In this document: piece after piece, positions 24,233 to 32,118 of the stretch
Position numbering within the stretch: position 1 is the stretch's first letter
Layout of the letters: every line of letters starts with the position of its first letter
DNA from: Sedimentisphaerales bacterium
GTDB taxonomy: Bacteria > Planctomycetota > Phycisphaerae > Sedimentisphaerales > UBA12454
DNA length: 43,959 nucleotides
Direction: 5' to 3'
Assembly: GCA_016930635.1 (NCBI GenBank)
Contig: JAFGGI010000022.1
Span: forward strand, 1 to 43,959
Translations under genes and position numbers: made by a program
The notes under the pieces: model-generated
The model's database searches: none
Seen by the model: only the letters and a program-made list of their open reading frames with translations
Told to the model about the DNA's origin: nothing

Positions 24233-25600
24233 ATGTTACCAGTGAGCACGAAAAAGTATATATTTTGTCTTATCATTTTGGTCTTCAGCATCAGTTGTCA
24301 GGCATCATTGCAGAAAAAGATTGAAAAGATAATTACTCATAAAGACCAGGCAAAGGTAAAATACGGAATTCTTGTAATTGATCCGTGTTCGGGGACGCGT
24401 ATTTTTGAACATAATGAAAACCTTCCTCTCGTTCCAGCCTCCAATATGAAACTTATAACAGGTTTTGCTGCTCTGAAGTTTCTGTCCAGGGACTTTGAAT
24501 ACATTACTACCGCGGCGATTCTGGATAAGAAACTCGTTATCATCGGCAGCGGTGATCCATTACTCGGATATGAGGGAGATAATAAGTTTATCTCGGATAT
24601 TATAGAGGCTCTCAAAAAAAGAAACATAACCGAGATAAAGGATATCATAATCGATACCACTGTATTTGATGATATGCGGGTACATCCAAACTGGCCCAAA
24701 GACCAGCTTAACAGGTCTTATGCCTGCGAGGTAAGCGGGGTAAACTATAATGGCAACTGTGTCAGGATACTGGCATCTAATAATAAGGGGGAAATAAGAC
24801 TCTCAACTGAACCTGATACAGAATACGTTAAATTACTTAACCATGTTAAACCTGTTAATAAAGGCAACAGCGCGATCGCTTCAGCCCGGACGCATAGAGA
24901 AAATGTTGTTACTATCTATGGAAAGTGCAGAAAGGCTGCATCTTTTAATATAGCAATTGAAAGACCCGCAGCTTTTTTTGGTTTCCTGCTTGCCGAGGCC
25001 CTGAATGATGCAGGTATAAAAACATCAGGCCAATTGACTGAGGCCGGCATTGATTCAAAAGATATGCAGGTAATATGCGAGCATAAAACCGACATAATAG
25101 AGGTTCTCAAAAGATGTGACAAAGACAGCCTGCAGCTTGCGGCTGAAAGTTTATTTAAAACCCTCGGCGCCAAAGAAGGTAGGGATGGAAGCTGGCAGGG
25201 CGGGAAAAAAGTCATAACAGATTATCTGGTTGCTCTCGGCGCCAGCGAAGTAAATTTTAATATTGACGATGGCAGCGGCCTCAGTGGTGAAAATAAAATG
25301 ACTGCAAGCATAATTGTCCGGCTTCTTGCAGATGCTTATTCGAGCGACCTCTGGCCTGTCTTTCAGCGTACACTTGCAACAGGTGGCATCGATGGTACGC
25401 TGAAAAACTATTTTCATCAGGGCAAATACAAAGGTAAAGTTTTTGCAAAGACAGGTTATATAAACGGCGTTCGTGCACTTTCAGGATTTTGCATAGCGGG
25501 TGACAAGAAATATCTCTTTTCGATCCTGACAAATGACGCAAATTATAAGACAAAAGAAGCTATCTTTAATATTGTCAAAACAATAATTGATGAAGGTTAG
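24233..25600 (+). CDS. dacB: D-alanyl-D-alanine carboxypeptidase/endopeptidase, PBP4 type (S13)
   Basis: This exported penicillin-binding protein trims or cleaves peptidoglycan cross-links. It has 455 residues, a signal peptide (about 1-24), the SxxK motif SNMK (nucleophile Ser70, Lys73), the DGSGLS segment near residue 346 and KTG at 406-408, all typical of family S13. The large insertion between SxxK and the second motif is present. An AAAGG site precedes ATG 24233. The gene indicates a peptidoglycan-containing cell wall, in line with current knowledge of planctomycetes. Confidence 0.93.
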   Translation: MLPVSTKKYIFCLIILVFSISCQASLQKKIEKIITHKDQAKVKYGILVIDPCSGTRIFEHNENLPLVPASNMKLITGFAALKFLSRDFEYITTAAILDKKLVIIGSGDPLLGYEGDNKFISDIIEALKKRNITEIKDIIIDTTVFDDMRVHPNWPKDQLNRSYACEVSGVNYNGNCVRILASNNKGEIRLSTEPDTEYVKLLNHVKPVNKGNSAIASARTHRENVVTIYGKCRKAASFNIAIERPAAFFGFLLAEALNDAGIKTSGQLTEAGIDSKDMQVICEHKTDIIEVLKRCDKDSLQLAAESLFKTLGAKEGRDGSWQGGKKVITDYLVALGASEVNFNIDDGSGLSGENKMTASIIVRLLADAYSSDLWPVFQRTLATGGIDGTLKNYFHQGKYKGKVFAKTGYINGVRALSGFCIAGDKKYLFSILTNDANYKTKEAIFNIVKTIIDEG

Positions 25601-25603
25601 GTC

Positions 25604-26605
25604 TTAAATATGTGTCAGTTCGCCGACGAATTCCTCAACTAAATCCTTTATAGTAACGATTCCCATTACCCTGTCCGGATTCTTATTTGAAACAACCAGG
25701 GCAATTCTCTCGTTTTTGCTGCACATCTGCCCCAGGGCCTCTGAAACAGAAAGACCTTCTTTAATTCTTATTATTGGTTTTATAAACTGCTCAATATTGT
25801 CAAAATCCGTTTGACTATCGAGAACTTCATATACATTTATATATCCGGCTATATCATCCGGTTTTTTCTGATAGACCACAAATCTTGTATAATCCGATTC
25901 GCTCAGTTTCACCAGCAACGCTCTGCGATCGCTGCCAGCGGCAATTGACCGTACCTTAGACAGGGGGGTAAACACCTCCAGGACTTTTATCTGCGGAATA
26001 TTTATAAGACGATGGATTATTTTGCTTTGGGCAGGCGTAAGTATCCCTTCCTCGATCGTTTCAGAGACTATCTGGCTTATTTGGTGCCGCTGACTGGCGA
26101 TTATAGCAGGCTGACTTGCCGGTGTAGTCCCGGTGGCCTTAGAAATAAGCGATGCCATAAATTTCAGCAGAGGTACGCTGCCGGTATAGGTAAAAAACTT
26201 ATGTCCTGCCCATAGAAGAGGTGCGAATCTGGGCATTAGATAATCGGCATAATATGCAAATACATTCTTAGGAATAAGTTCAGAAAAAACAAAAAGCACC
26301 GGCGTCATAACCAGAGTTGCATAAAGCTGAGCACCTTGATGCCAGTGCACCGAATGTATGAACATAATTGTTACAATGCTCGTAACCAGGTATTGAGCCA
26401 GGTTTGTACCTATCAGCATTGACAGCATCAGTCCGTGAGTATCGCCGAGAAGCGAACCAAGCATTTTATACAGGGGACGTTTCTTTTCTATTCCAATACG
26501 GAGATTAAACCGACTTACATGATATATACCGGTCTCGGCACCGGCAAAAAAACTGGCCAGCATAACACCGATGATCACGAGCAAAATTTTAATTATTGTT
26601 GCCAT
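25604..26605 (-). CDS. CNNM/CBS-domain membrane protein (first of a pair)
   Basis: This 333-residue protein has an N-terminal CNNM/DUF21 membrane domain (residues 1-180, with SFFAGAETGIYHVSRFNLRI and SELIPKN) and a CBS pair (about 195-330, ending VMGIVTIKDLVEEFVGEL). Relatives include Mg2+ transporters (MgtE-unrelated CorB/CorC type). It lacks the C-terminal CorC/HlyC domain of its neighbour. It overlaps the preceding gene by 17 bp, suggesting they form one complex or act in sequence. Transport substrate is inferred from family only. Confidence 0.86.
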   Translation of the reverse strand: MATIIKILLVIIGVMLASFFAGAETGIYHVSRFNLRIGIEKKRPLYKMLGSLLGDTHGLMLSMLIGTNLAQYLVTSIVTIMFIHSVHWHQGAQLYATLVMTPVLFVFSELIPKNVFAYYADYLMPRFAPLLWAGHKFFTYTGSVPLLKFMASLISKATGTTPASQPAIIASQRHQISQIVSETIEEGILTPAQSKIIHRLINIPQIKVLEVFTPLSKVRSIAAGSDRRALLVKLSESDYTRFVVYQKKPDDIAGYINVYEVLDSQTDFDNIEQFIKPIIRIKEGLSVSEALGQMCSKNERIALVVSNKNPDRVMGIVTIKDLVEEFVGELTHI

Positions 26606-27863
26606 TATTATTTTTAAGCGGTTCGAACGTGAGAATTATCGACTTTATTCGGTGCCTTTGCACTTTTTCGACGGTAAACTTGAGATTTCGCAGGTAAACG
26701 GTATCGCCCGGCTTAGGGACTCTCCCAAGCAGGGCGGCGGTGAGTCCCGCAACTGTTGAAAATCTTACATTAGCGTGATCGAGCCCGAATTCCTGTGCCC
26801 AGTGATGGATCGAAAGGTCGCCTGCAAGCCGATATTCCATAGGACCGACCTGCTCAACAGGTTCGATATCTTCCTGGTCGGTATCTTTGCCGAGAATATG
26901 GTCTATAATATCGTCAAGACTTACTGCTCCGGCAATCTGTCCGAACTCATCAACGACAACGGCACTGTCGAATGTATTTTTCAGGAACGTATCAAGAAGA
27001 ACATCTACTCTTTTCTGTTCCGGTACAAATTGTACCTCTTCCATAATATCTTTTACCTGTGAATCGGTATTAAGCACAAGTTTTCTCATACTTACCACAC
27101 CGATAACATTATCAATTTTGCCCGTATAAACAAATATCATAAGACGTTTGCGTTTTTTGAGCAATTCAACAGCTTTGCTGGATGGTGTCTTTGCTCTGCA
27201 GAAGACCATATCAACTCTCGGCCTCATTATATGTCTGGCTTTAAGTACTCCAAGCTCGACAACAGCACTTAAGAACTGGTTCTCATCTTCTGTAATAAGT
27301 CCTCTTTGCCTGTTGGAATCAATCAATAGATTAAACTGTTGAGCTGTGATAGGATTTTTTTGTGCTGCTGAAGGAGACAGCAGTCTAAGGGCCGGCACAA
27401 CGAATATCCAGTTGAGAATTAATCTTATCGGTGCAAAAAAGTATACACATATAAACGCAGGCAGTGCCGAGAATATACTTAATGTCAGTGAATTGGCATA
27501 AGCTATTGATTTAGGCAGCATCTCACCGAATAATACAAGTACAACAAAACTTGCAACTGCACAAAAAGCTGCTGTATATCCGCCTGATTGAACTGAAAAC
27601 TTGACCGAAAGCGAACTTGCCAGTGAAAAGTAAAGCACATTAACTGCCATATTTCCCAAAAGCAGGGTGGTCAGGAGTTTTTTGGGTCTTGTCAAAAGTG
27701 CTGCGGTTAACTGATGGGATTTTTTCTTCGAATTCAGGAATTGTTCTCTCTGCCTTTTGCTCAGGTTAAAAAACGCTGTTTCCGAGCCTGAAAAAAATGC
27801 TGAAAATCCCAGTAATACCAGCATTAACAGCAACGACCAGAAAATGTCAGCCGAAAGAGGCAT
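26589..27863 (-). CDS. CNNM/CBS/CorC-HlyC-domain membrane protein (second of a pair)
   Basis: This 424-residue protein has the CNNM/DUF21 membrane domain (1-185; SAFFSGSETAFFNLSKRQ and GEMLPKSIAYAN), a CBS pair (about 205-330; HIMRPRVDMVFC, VVDEFGQIAGAVSLDDI) and the C-terminal CorC/HlyC domain (about 350-420; YRLAGDLSIHHW, TVAGLTAALLGRVPKPGDTV). The family is linked to magnesium and cobalt export. It is the upstream partner of the shorter paralogue. Confidence 0.9.
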   Translation of the reverse strand: MPLSADIFWSLLLMLVLLGFSAFFSGSETAFFNLSKRQREQFLNSKKKSHQLTAALLTRPKKLLTTLLLGNMAVNVLYFSLASSLSVKFSVQSGGYTAAFCAVASFVVLVLFGEMLPKSIAYANSLTLSIFSALPAFICVYFFAPIRLILNWIFVVPALRLLSPSAAQKNPITAQQFNLLIDSNRQRGLITEDENQFLSAVVELGVLKARHIMRPRVDMVFCRAKTPSSKAVELLKKRKRLMIFVYTGKIDNVIGVVSMRKLVLNTDSQVKDIMEEVQFVPEQKRVDVLLDTFLKNTFDSAVVVDEFGQIAGAVSLDDIIDHILGKDTDQEDIEPVEQVGPMEYRLAGDLSIHHWAQEFGLDHANVRFSTVAGLTAALLGRVPKPGDTVYLRNLKFTVEKVQRHRIKSIILTFEPLKNNNGNNN

Positions 27864-27881
27864 TTTTGCTCCGCAGCCAGC

Positions 27882-28658
27882 TTAGTCTTTCAGCGGCAAT
27901 GTAATTTTAAATTCAGTTCCCTGTCCCCGCTCAGACTGAACTGCCATAGTTCCGTTATGCGCTTCGATTATATCCATACAAAATGCTAATCCCAGCCCCG
28001 AGCCCGTACGCTCGGCCTGTGACTCTATTGTTTTTGTCGTGAAGAAAGGTTCGAATATCTTTTCAATATTTTCAGGACTTATACCAGTCCCCGTATCGGC
28101 AATAATTATAATTGCCTTGTTCTTTTCCTGACAGGCTTTGACTGTAAGTATTCCGCCGTGAGGTTTCATCGCATCATGTGCATTGAGAATAAGATTCATT
28201 ATTACCTGCTGAAACTGTACCGGAATAACATCGACATTCATATCCTCGGGAATTTCAAGATTAACTTTTATTTTGTCTTTGGAAAAATCTCTGCCGATAG
28301 ATGAGAAAACTTCCTTGACGATATTCAGCAGTCTGCATCTTCGTATTTCCGCAGATTCGCCGTTAACCATTGCCATTATACTTTCGAGAATTTCCGAGGC
28401 TCGAGCGCTATTCTGAATGGTTTTTTTCAGTGCTTTTTCCGTAAGAGCCTGATCCTGAGGATAATTCAGCGCTGCCTGGGCGTAGTTTCCCAACGGCATA
28501 AGGATGTTGTTGATCTCATGGGCTACGATAGCAGAGACCTTACCCAGGTTCGCAAGAGCCTGCAGCTTGGCAAGTTTTGCCTTAAGTTCTTTATTTTCCT
28601 GCTGTTGCAGGCTAATCCGCTTTGTCAGTGACCTTCGCTTGTTAATTAATTGCGGCAC
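27882..28658 (-). CDS. Soluble sensor histidine kinase
   Basis: This 258-residue cytoplasmic kinase has a short N-terminal coiled coil (1-35), an H-box with phospho-accepting His in AIVAHEINNILMPL, an N-box LNAHDAM, and ATP-lid motifs DTGTGI, EPFFTTK and GSGLGLAF. There is no membrane segment or sensor domain. It starts at GTG 28658 behind an AAAGGG site. A response regulator gene (29117-29584) lies nearby on the opposite strand and could be its partner, although they are not co-transcribed. Confidence 0.9.
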   Translation of the reverse strand: MPQLINKRRSLTKRISLQQQENKELKAKLAKLQALANLGKVSAIVAHEINNILMPLGNYAQAALNYPQDQALTEKALKKTIQNSARASEILESIMAMVNGESAEIRRCRLLNIVKEVFSSIGRDFSKDKIKVNLEIPEDMNVDVIPVQFQQVIMNLILNAHDAMKPHGGILTVKACQEKNKAIIIIADTGTGISPENIEKIFEPFFTTKTIESQAERTGSGLGLAFCMDIIEAHNGTMAVQSERGQGTEFKITLPLKD

Positions 28659-28760
28659 GTTAACCCTTTCTTCTTAGTATTTTTTTCTGTAAACTGGCAA
28701 AATATACCGGTACACTGAGTTATATATTTATCGACATTCAAGAATGTTTTCCTTAAAGAT

Positions 28761-29048
28761 ATGGATAATAAATCGATTCTTGATGATTTGTTCGATGTGC
28801 TTGAAAAGCAGAATGTTAAGATAAGGAAAGATTGCCTCGGCTCCGGCGGCTCGGGCCTGTGTAAGATAAAAGGCCAAAACGTCTTTTTTGCCGACATGGA
28901 TTCGAGTACTTACGAAATTGCTGTATGCTGTGCACGGGCACTTGCTGAAGTCGTTGATATCGAATCGATTTATCTTAAACCTCAGGTGAGGTCTTTTATT
29001 GAACAGAATACTGATTTTAGCCACGAAGACACTAAGGCACTAAAATAA
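28761..29048 (+). CDS. Small protein of unknown function, 3' end inside a repeat
   Basis: I do not recognise this 95-residue protein. It begins with a helix (MDNKSILDDLFDVLEKQNV), followed by DCLGSGGSGLCKIKGQNVFFADMDSS and a Cys-rich helix (YEIAVCCARALAEVV). The last ten codons (SHEDTKALK and stop) lie in a palindromic dispersed repeat, so the natural C-terminus was probably altered by insertion. It sits between the histidine kinase and response regulator genes. Confidence 0.6.
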   Translation: MDNKSILDDLFDVLEKQNVKIRKDCLGSGGSGLCKIKGQNVFFADMDSSTYEIAVCCARALAEVVDIESIYLKPQVRSFIEQNTDFSHEDTKALK

Positions 29049-29094
29049 AGAATAAATAATTTTTTTCTTTGTGTCTTTGGGCCTTGGTGGCTAA
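29017..29094. repeat. Imperfect palindromic dispersed element
   Basis: TTAGCCAC (29017-29024) is mirrored by GTGGCTAA (29087-29094), with further imperfect pairing between GAAGACAC..AAGGCAC and TGTGTCTTTGGGCCTT around an A/T-rich centre. It has the look of a MITE-like intergenic palindrome and supplies the end of the gene at 28761. Confidence 0.75.
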
Positions 29095-29116
29095 GTAATA
29101 CGGAGAAAACCCGGCA

Positions 29117-29584
29117 ATGACAAAGAAAGCTGAACCGACACAGATCGAAAAAGACGCCACTATACTCGTGGTAGATGACAACGAACAGAATCTCGAACTC
29201 CTCGTAGCCTATCTCGAAGATCTCGGCTGTAATATAGTTCCTGCAAAAGACGGTATCTCTGCGCTGGATATTATCAAAGAATCTGTTCCCGATTTGGTTC
29301 TGCTCGATGTGATGATGCCGAAGATGAGCGGCTTTGAAGTCTGCAGGAGAATAAAGACTAACCCTGCCACAAAATCTTTGCCGGTGATTATGGTTACCGC
29401 TCTAAATGAGCTTGGCGATATCGAAAGGGCGATAGAGTCCGGCACAGACGACTTCCTCAGTAAGCCCGTAAACAAATGGGAACTGATTACCCGCGTAAAA
29501 ACCATGCTCAAATTAAAACACCTCACCGATGAGCTCGAAAGAACACTTGCGTATCTTAATGAAGTAGAAAAACAATCTAAATAA
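29117..29584 (+). CDS. Single-domain response regulator
   Basis: This 155-residue protein is a receiver domain (residues 15-130) with acidic pocket DD in ILVVDDNEQN, phospho-accepting Asp in LVLLDVMMPKMSG, Thr in IMVTALN and Lys in DFLSKPVN. A C-terminal helix (about 130-153) could dimerise. There is no DNA-binding output domain, so it probably acts through protein contacts. The nearest kinase gene is the divergent one at 27882. Confidence 0.93.
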   Translation: MTKKAEPTQIEKDATILVVDDNEQNLELLVAYLEDLGCNIVPAKDGISALDIIKESVPDLVLLDVMMPKMSGFEVCRRIKTNPATKSLPVIMVTALNELGDIERAIESGTDDFLSKPVNKWELITRVKTMLKLKHLTDELERTLAYLNEVEKQSK

Positions 29585-29636
29585 TGCCGTCCAAATCGTA
29601 GGGGACGAAGTAATATATATTTGAAGGGAGATTGTT

Positions 29637-29879
29637 ATGGATATCACTGCCCTGAAAATGTTCTTTATGTGGTGTACGATTATCAATGTGGGTATATTAC
29701 TTGTGTCTTTATTCATGTGTATCTTTCTTAAAGACTTTCTTTACCAGTTAAATAATAAATGCTTTTCAATTTCAAGTGATGCTTTCAACGCAATATGTTG
29801 TTTATTCGTCTCATTCTACAAGATGCTTATCATTATTTTCAATATTGTTCCCTTGATCGCTTTGATGATCATAACATAG
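29637..29879 (+). CDS. Small two-helix membrane protein, DUF6868-like
   Basis: This 80-residue protein has two hydrophobic segments (about 5-30 and 50-78) separated by FLYQLNNKCFSISSDAFNAI. The pattern (FFMWCTIIN near the start, FYKMLIIIFNIVPLIAL at the end) matches, as I recall, the DUF6868 family. Function is unknown. A GGGAG site precedes ATG 29637, and the next gene follows after 13 bp. Confidence 0.7.
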   Translation: MDITALKMFFMWCTIINVGILLVSLFMCIFLKDFLYQLNNKCFSISSDAFNAICCLFVSFYKMLIIIFNIVPLIALMIIT

Positions 29880-29892
29880 CAGGAGAAAATTT

Positions 29893-30309
29893 GTGAATTT
29901 CGAACAGTTGAAACAGTTTATGGTCCATGTTCACTGGGGCTATTTGGCTACGACCGACGGCCAAACCGTCGGTGTCAGGCCCATGGGAGGCCTTGCCTGG
30001 AAGGATAACGAACTGTTGTGCGCGACCTTCAGGGATTCAGATAAAGTTGCCCAACTTAAAAAAGTCCCGCACGCCGAATATTGCTTCTGCGATTCGACCG
30101 GCAAGCATATCCGTATCGCAGGCCCTTGTACCGTCAGTACCGACAGCGACGAAAAACTCTGGCTGCACAATGAAAGGCCTATATTGAAAAAATACTTCCC
30201 AGACCCTGCCTCGCCGGAGTATGTTATTATAAAAATGACACCCAATAACATCCGCGTTATGGGCACCGATGATATGGAATATAAACAAATTCAAATTGAA
30301 AACCGGTAA
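29893..30309 (+). CDS. Pyridoxamine 5'-phosphate oxidase-like FMN-binding protein
   Basis: This 138-residue split-barrel protein resembles the PNPOx-like/general stress protein 26 group: GYLATTDGQTVGVRPMGG, LLCATFRDSDKVAQLKK and a C-terminal YVIIKMTPNNIRVMG. Such proteins bind FMN or F420-like flavins; few have known substrates. It is too short for true PdxH. It starts at GTG 29893 with AGGAG just before. Confidence 0.85.
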   Translation: MNFEQLKQFMVHVHWGYLATTDGQTVGVRPMGGLAWKDNELLCATFRDSDKVAQLKKVPHAEYCFCDSTGKHIRIAGPCTVSTDSDEKLWLHNERPILKKYFPDPASPEYVIIKMTPNNIRVMGTDDMEYKQIQIENR

Positions 30310-30340
30310 TTAAGTTCATAGTTTTTGGAAAGGCAAGATT

Positions 30341-31144
30341 ATGGAAGATGTTGTAACTAAAATCTACGAGTATCTGGCCACGTACGGCCTACAGGTACTG
30401 GCAGCAATAGTTATCTTTGTCGTAGGCCGCTGGCTCGCCAAAGTCATTTCAAACATCCTCGGCAAGGTGATGACCAAGGCCAAAGTAGATAAAATGCTGG
30501 TCAACTTCTTACAGCATTTGTGCTATGTTGCACTGCTGGCCTTTGTCATTATCGCCGCTCTGGCAAGGTTGGGTATCCAGACCGCTTCGTTCATAGCCGT
30601 TATCGGTGCCGCAGGCCTGGCTGTCGGTTTGGCACTGCAGGGCTCGCTGTCCAATTTCGCGTCAGGCGTATTGATGCTCATATTCAAACCTTTCAAGATA
30701 GGTGATTTTGTCGAAGCAGGCGGCGCTAAAGGAACTGTAAAGGAAATTCAGATATTCAATACCGTCCTTGCCTCGCCTGATAACGTAAAGATCATTATTC
30801 CAAATTCCCAGGTAACAGGCGGCAACATTCTCAACTACTCAGCCAACGGCACAAGACGTGTTGACCTCGTAATAGGCGTCTCTTATGAAGATGACCTCAA
30901 AAAGGCTCAAAGGGTTATCGAAGATGTCCTCGCCGCCGATGGCAGGGTGCTAAATGATCCTGCCTCTACTGTAGCCGTCTCCGAGCTTGCCGACAGCAGT
31001 GTCAATTTCGTCGTCCGTCCCTGGGTAAGCGGTGCCGATTACTGGGGCGTCTATTTCGATATGACAGAAAAGATAAAACTTGCCCTCGACAAGAACGGCA
31101 TATCAATACCTTACCCCCAGCGCGATGTACATATGAAAAAATAG
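30341..31144 (+). CDS. Small-conductance mechanosensitive channel MscS
   Basis: This 267-residue inner membrane channel releases osmolytes on hypo-osmotic shock. It has three transmembrane segments; the pore-lining TM3 is AVIGAAGLAVGLALQGSLSNFASGV (about 88-112), followed by the beta-domain (FKIGDFVEAGGAKGTVKEI, IIPNSQV) and the C-terminal alpha/beta domain. Length is close to E. coli MscS (286). Confidence 0.95.
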   Translation: MEDVVTKIYEYLATYGLQVLAAIVIFVVGRWLAKVISNILGKVMTKAKVDKMLVNFLQHLCYVALLAFVIIAALARLGIQTASFIAVIGAAGLAVGLALQGSLSNFASGVLMLIFKPFKIGDFVEAGGAKGTVKEIQIFNTVLASPDNVKIIIPNSQVTGGNILNYSANGTRRVDLVIGVSYEDDLKKAQRVIEDVLAADGRVLNDPASTVAVSELADSSVNFVVRPWVSGADYWGVYFDMTEKIKLALDKNGISIPYPQRDVHMKK

Positions 31145-31187
31145 TGATAAGAACAGTGACAGGTGAACAGTAGAGCAGGTGAAAATT

Positions 31188-31342
31188 GTCATTGCGAGCC
31201 TCCTTGTAAGAAAGCAGGGGGTGTGGCAATCTAAATATATAACGTCATTGCGAACGAAGTGAAGCAATCTCTGTGTCATACCCGTGTAAACGGGTATCCA
31301 GAAACGTAACGAACAGATTCCCGCTTCCGCGGGAATGACAAT
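31188..31342. repeat. Intergenic cluster of short palindromic repeats
   Basis: GTCATTGCGA occurs at 31188 and 31244, with GAAGCAATCT completing an inverted unit. ATACCCGTGTAAACGGGTAT (31278-31297) and ATTCCCGCTTCCGCGGGAAT (31318-31337) are perfect hairpins with 4-base loops. The set fills the gap between mscS and the ACT gene and looks like a chain of dispersed intergenic repeats. Confidence 0.85.
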
Positions 31343-31353
31343 ATTAGGGCTTT

Positions 31354-31776
31354 TTAAATTTTCTTCAAACAGCGAGCCGCCTTATTAGCATCCTTGACTG
31401 AGTCAAAAGCAAGGTACAGCACGGCCTGTTTGCCGAGGGTTGCTCCTGAAAGACCCCGCAGATTGATTCCCGCATCAGATATCGCGCCGGTTACTTTCAA
31501 AGCCATACCCTTTTTGTTATCACAGGTAATCTTTAATCCGCTCATTGACCTAGATTTTTTAAACCCGGCCTTTTTAGCAGCCTTTGTCTGTTTGGCACCT
31601 TTGATAGGCGATGCGAATGCTATTCCTGTGCCGGGCCTTTTAGCCGACCTGCGGGCAATGAGGAAATTAAGATTGACGCCTGCCTTGGCAAGGGGTTCGA
31701 TTTTCTTGACTAATCCGCCGGGCTTGTCCTTGATGCTTGTTGTCCATATGTCGAAACGATCTGCTTTTAGTTTCAT
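31354..31776 (-). CDS. Protein with two ACT-like domains
   Basis: This 140-residue protein appears to consist of two ACT-type regulatory domains: residues 8-65 (IWTTSIKDKPGGLVKKIEPLA) and 75-140 (ITCDNKKGMALKVTGAISDAGINLRGL). The linker is basic and Lys-rich. ACT domains bind amino acids, but no enzyme is attached. I chose ATG 31776 because of the AAGGAGAG site before it; upstream in-frame starts at 31797 and 31935 have weaker sites and a non-ACT extension. Confidence 0.75.
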   Translation of the reverse strand: MKLKADRFDIWTTSIKDKPGGLVKKIEPLAKAGVNLNFLIARRSAKRPGTGIAFASPIKGAKQTKAAKKAGFKKSRSMSGLKITCDNKKGMALKVTGAISDAGINLRGLSGATLGKQAVLYLAFDSVKDANKAARCLKKI

Positions 31777-32039
31777 AATTGCCTCTCCTTTCGCCATAAA
31801 TTTACCGCCTTTTCGACAGGTAGTCAATTTGCAATATTCATCTACTTTCCACAGTCCGGCAGGGGCCTTTGCGTTATAATCCCTACATTCGATACACTGC
31901 TTCCTGAAAGTCGTTACAATCGGCAAAACAATCACAAAAAAACCCCGGATTTAAGCCAAAAACGCAGATTTTAAGCCCGTTTGCATTAAGCCAAAGCCCC
32001 TTTGAGACGATTTAAACTGCGGTGGAGGTTAAGACCATT

Positions 32040-32071
32040 TACCTCATAAAAAAGGATTCTTTTGTGAGGTA
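32040..32071 (+). promoter_or_regulatory. Hairpin before the TPR gene, function unknown
   Basis: TACCTCATAAAA (32040-32051) pairs with TTTTGTGAGGTA (32060-32071), 12 pairs with one U-G, around loop AAGGATTC. No T-run follows. The rest of the 342-bp gap 31777-32118 shows only short TTAAGCC motifs and no gene. Confidence 0.5.
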
Positions 32072-32118
32072 TGTCTAAACTTCCGTAGAAGATAAATTGT
32101 TTATAAAAGGCTTAACTG

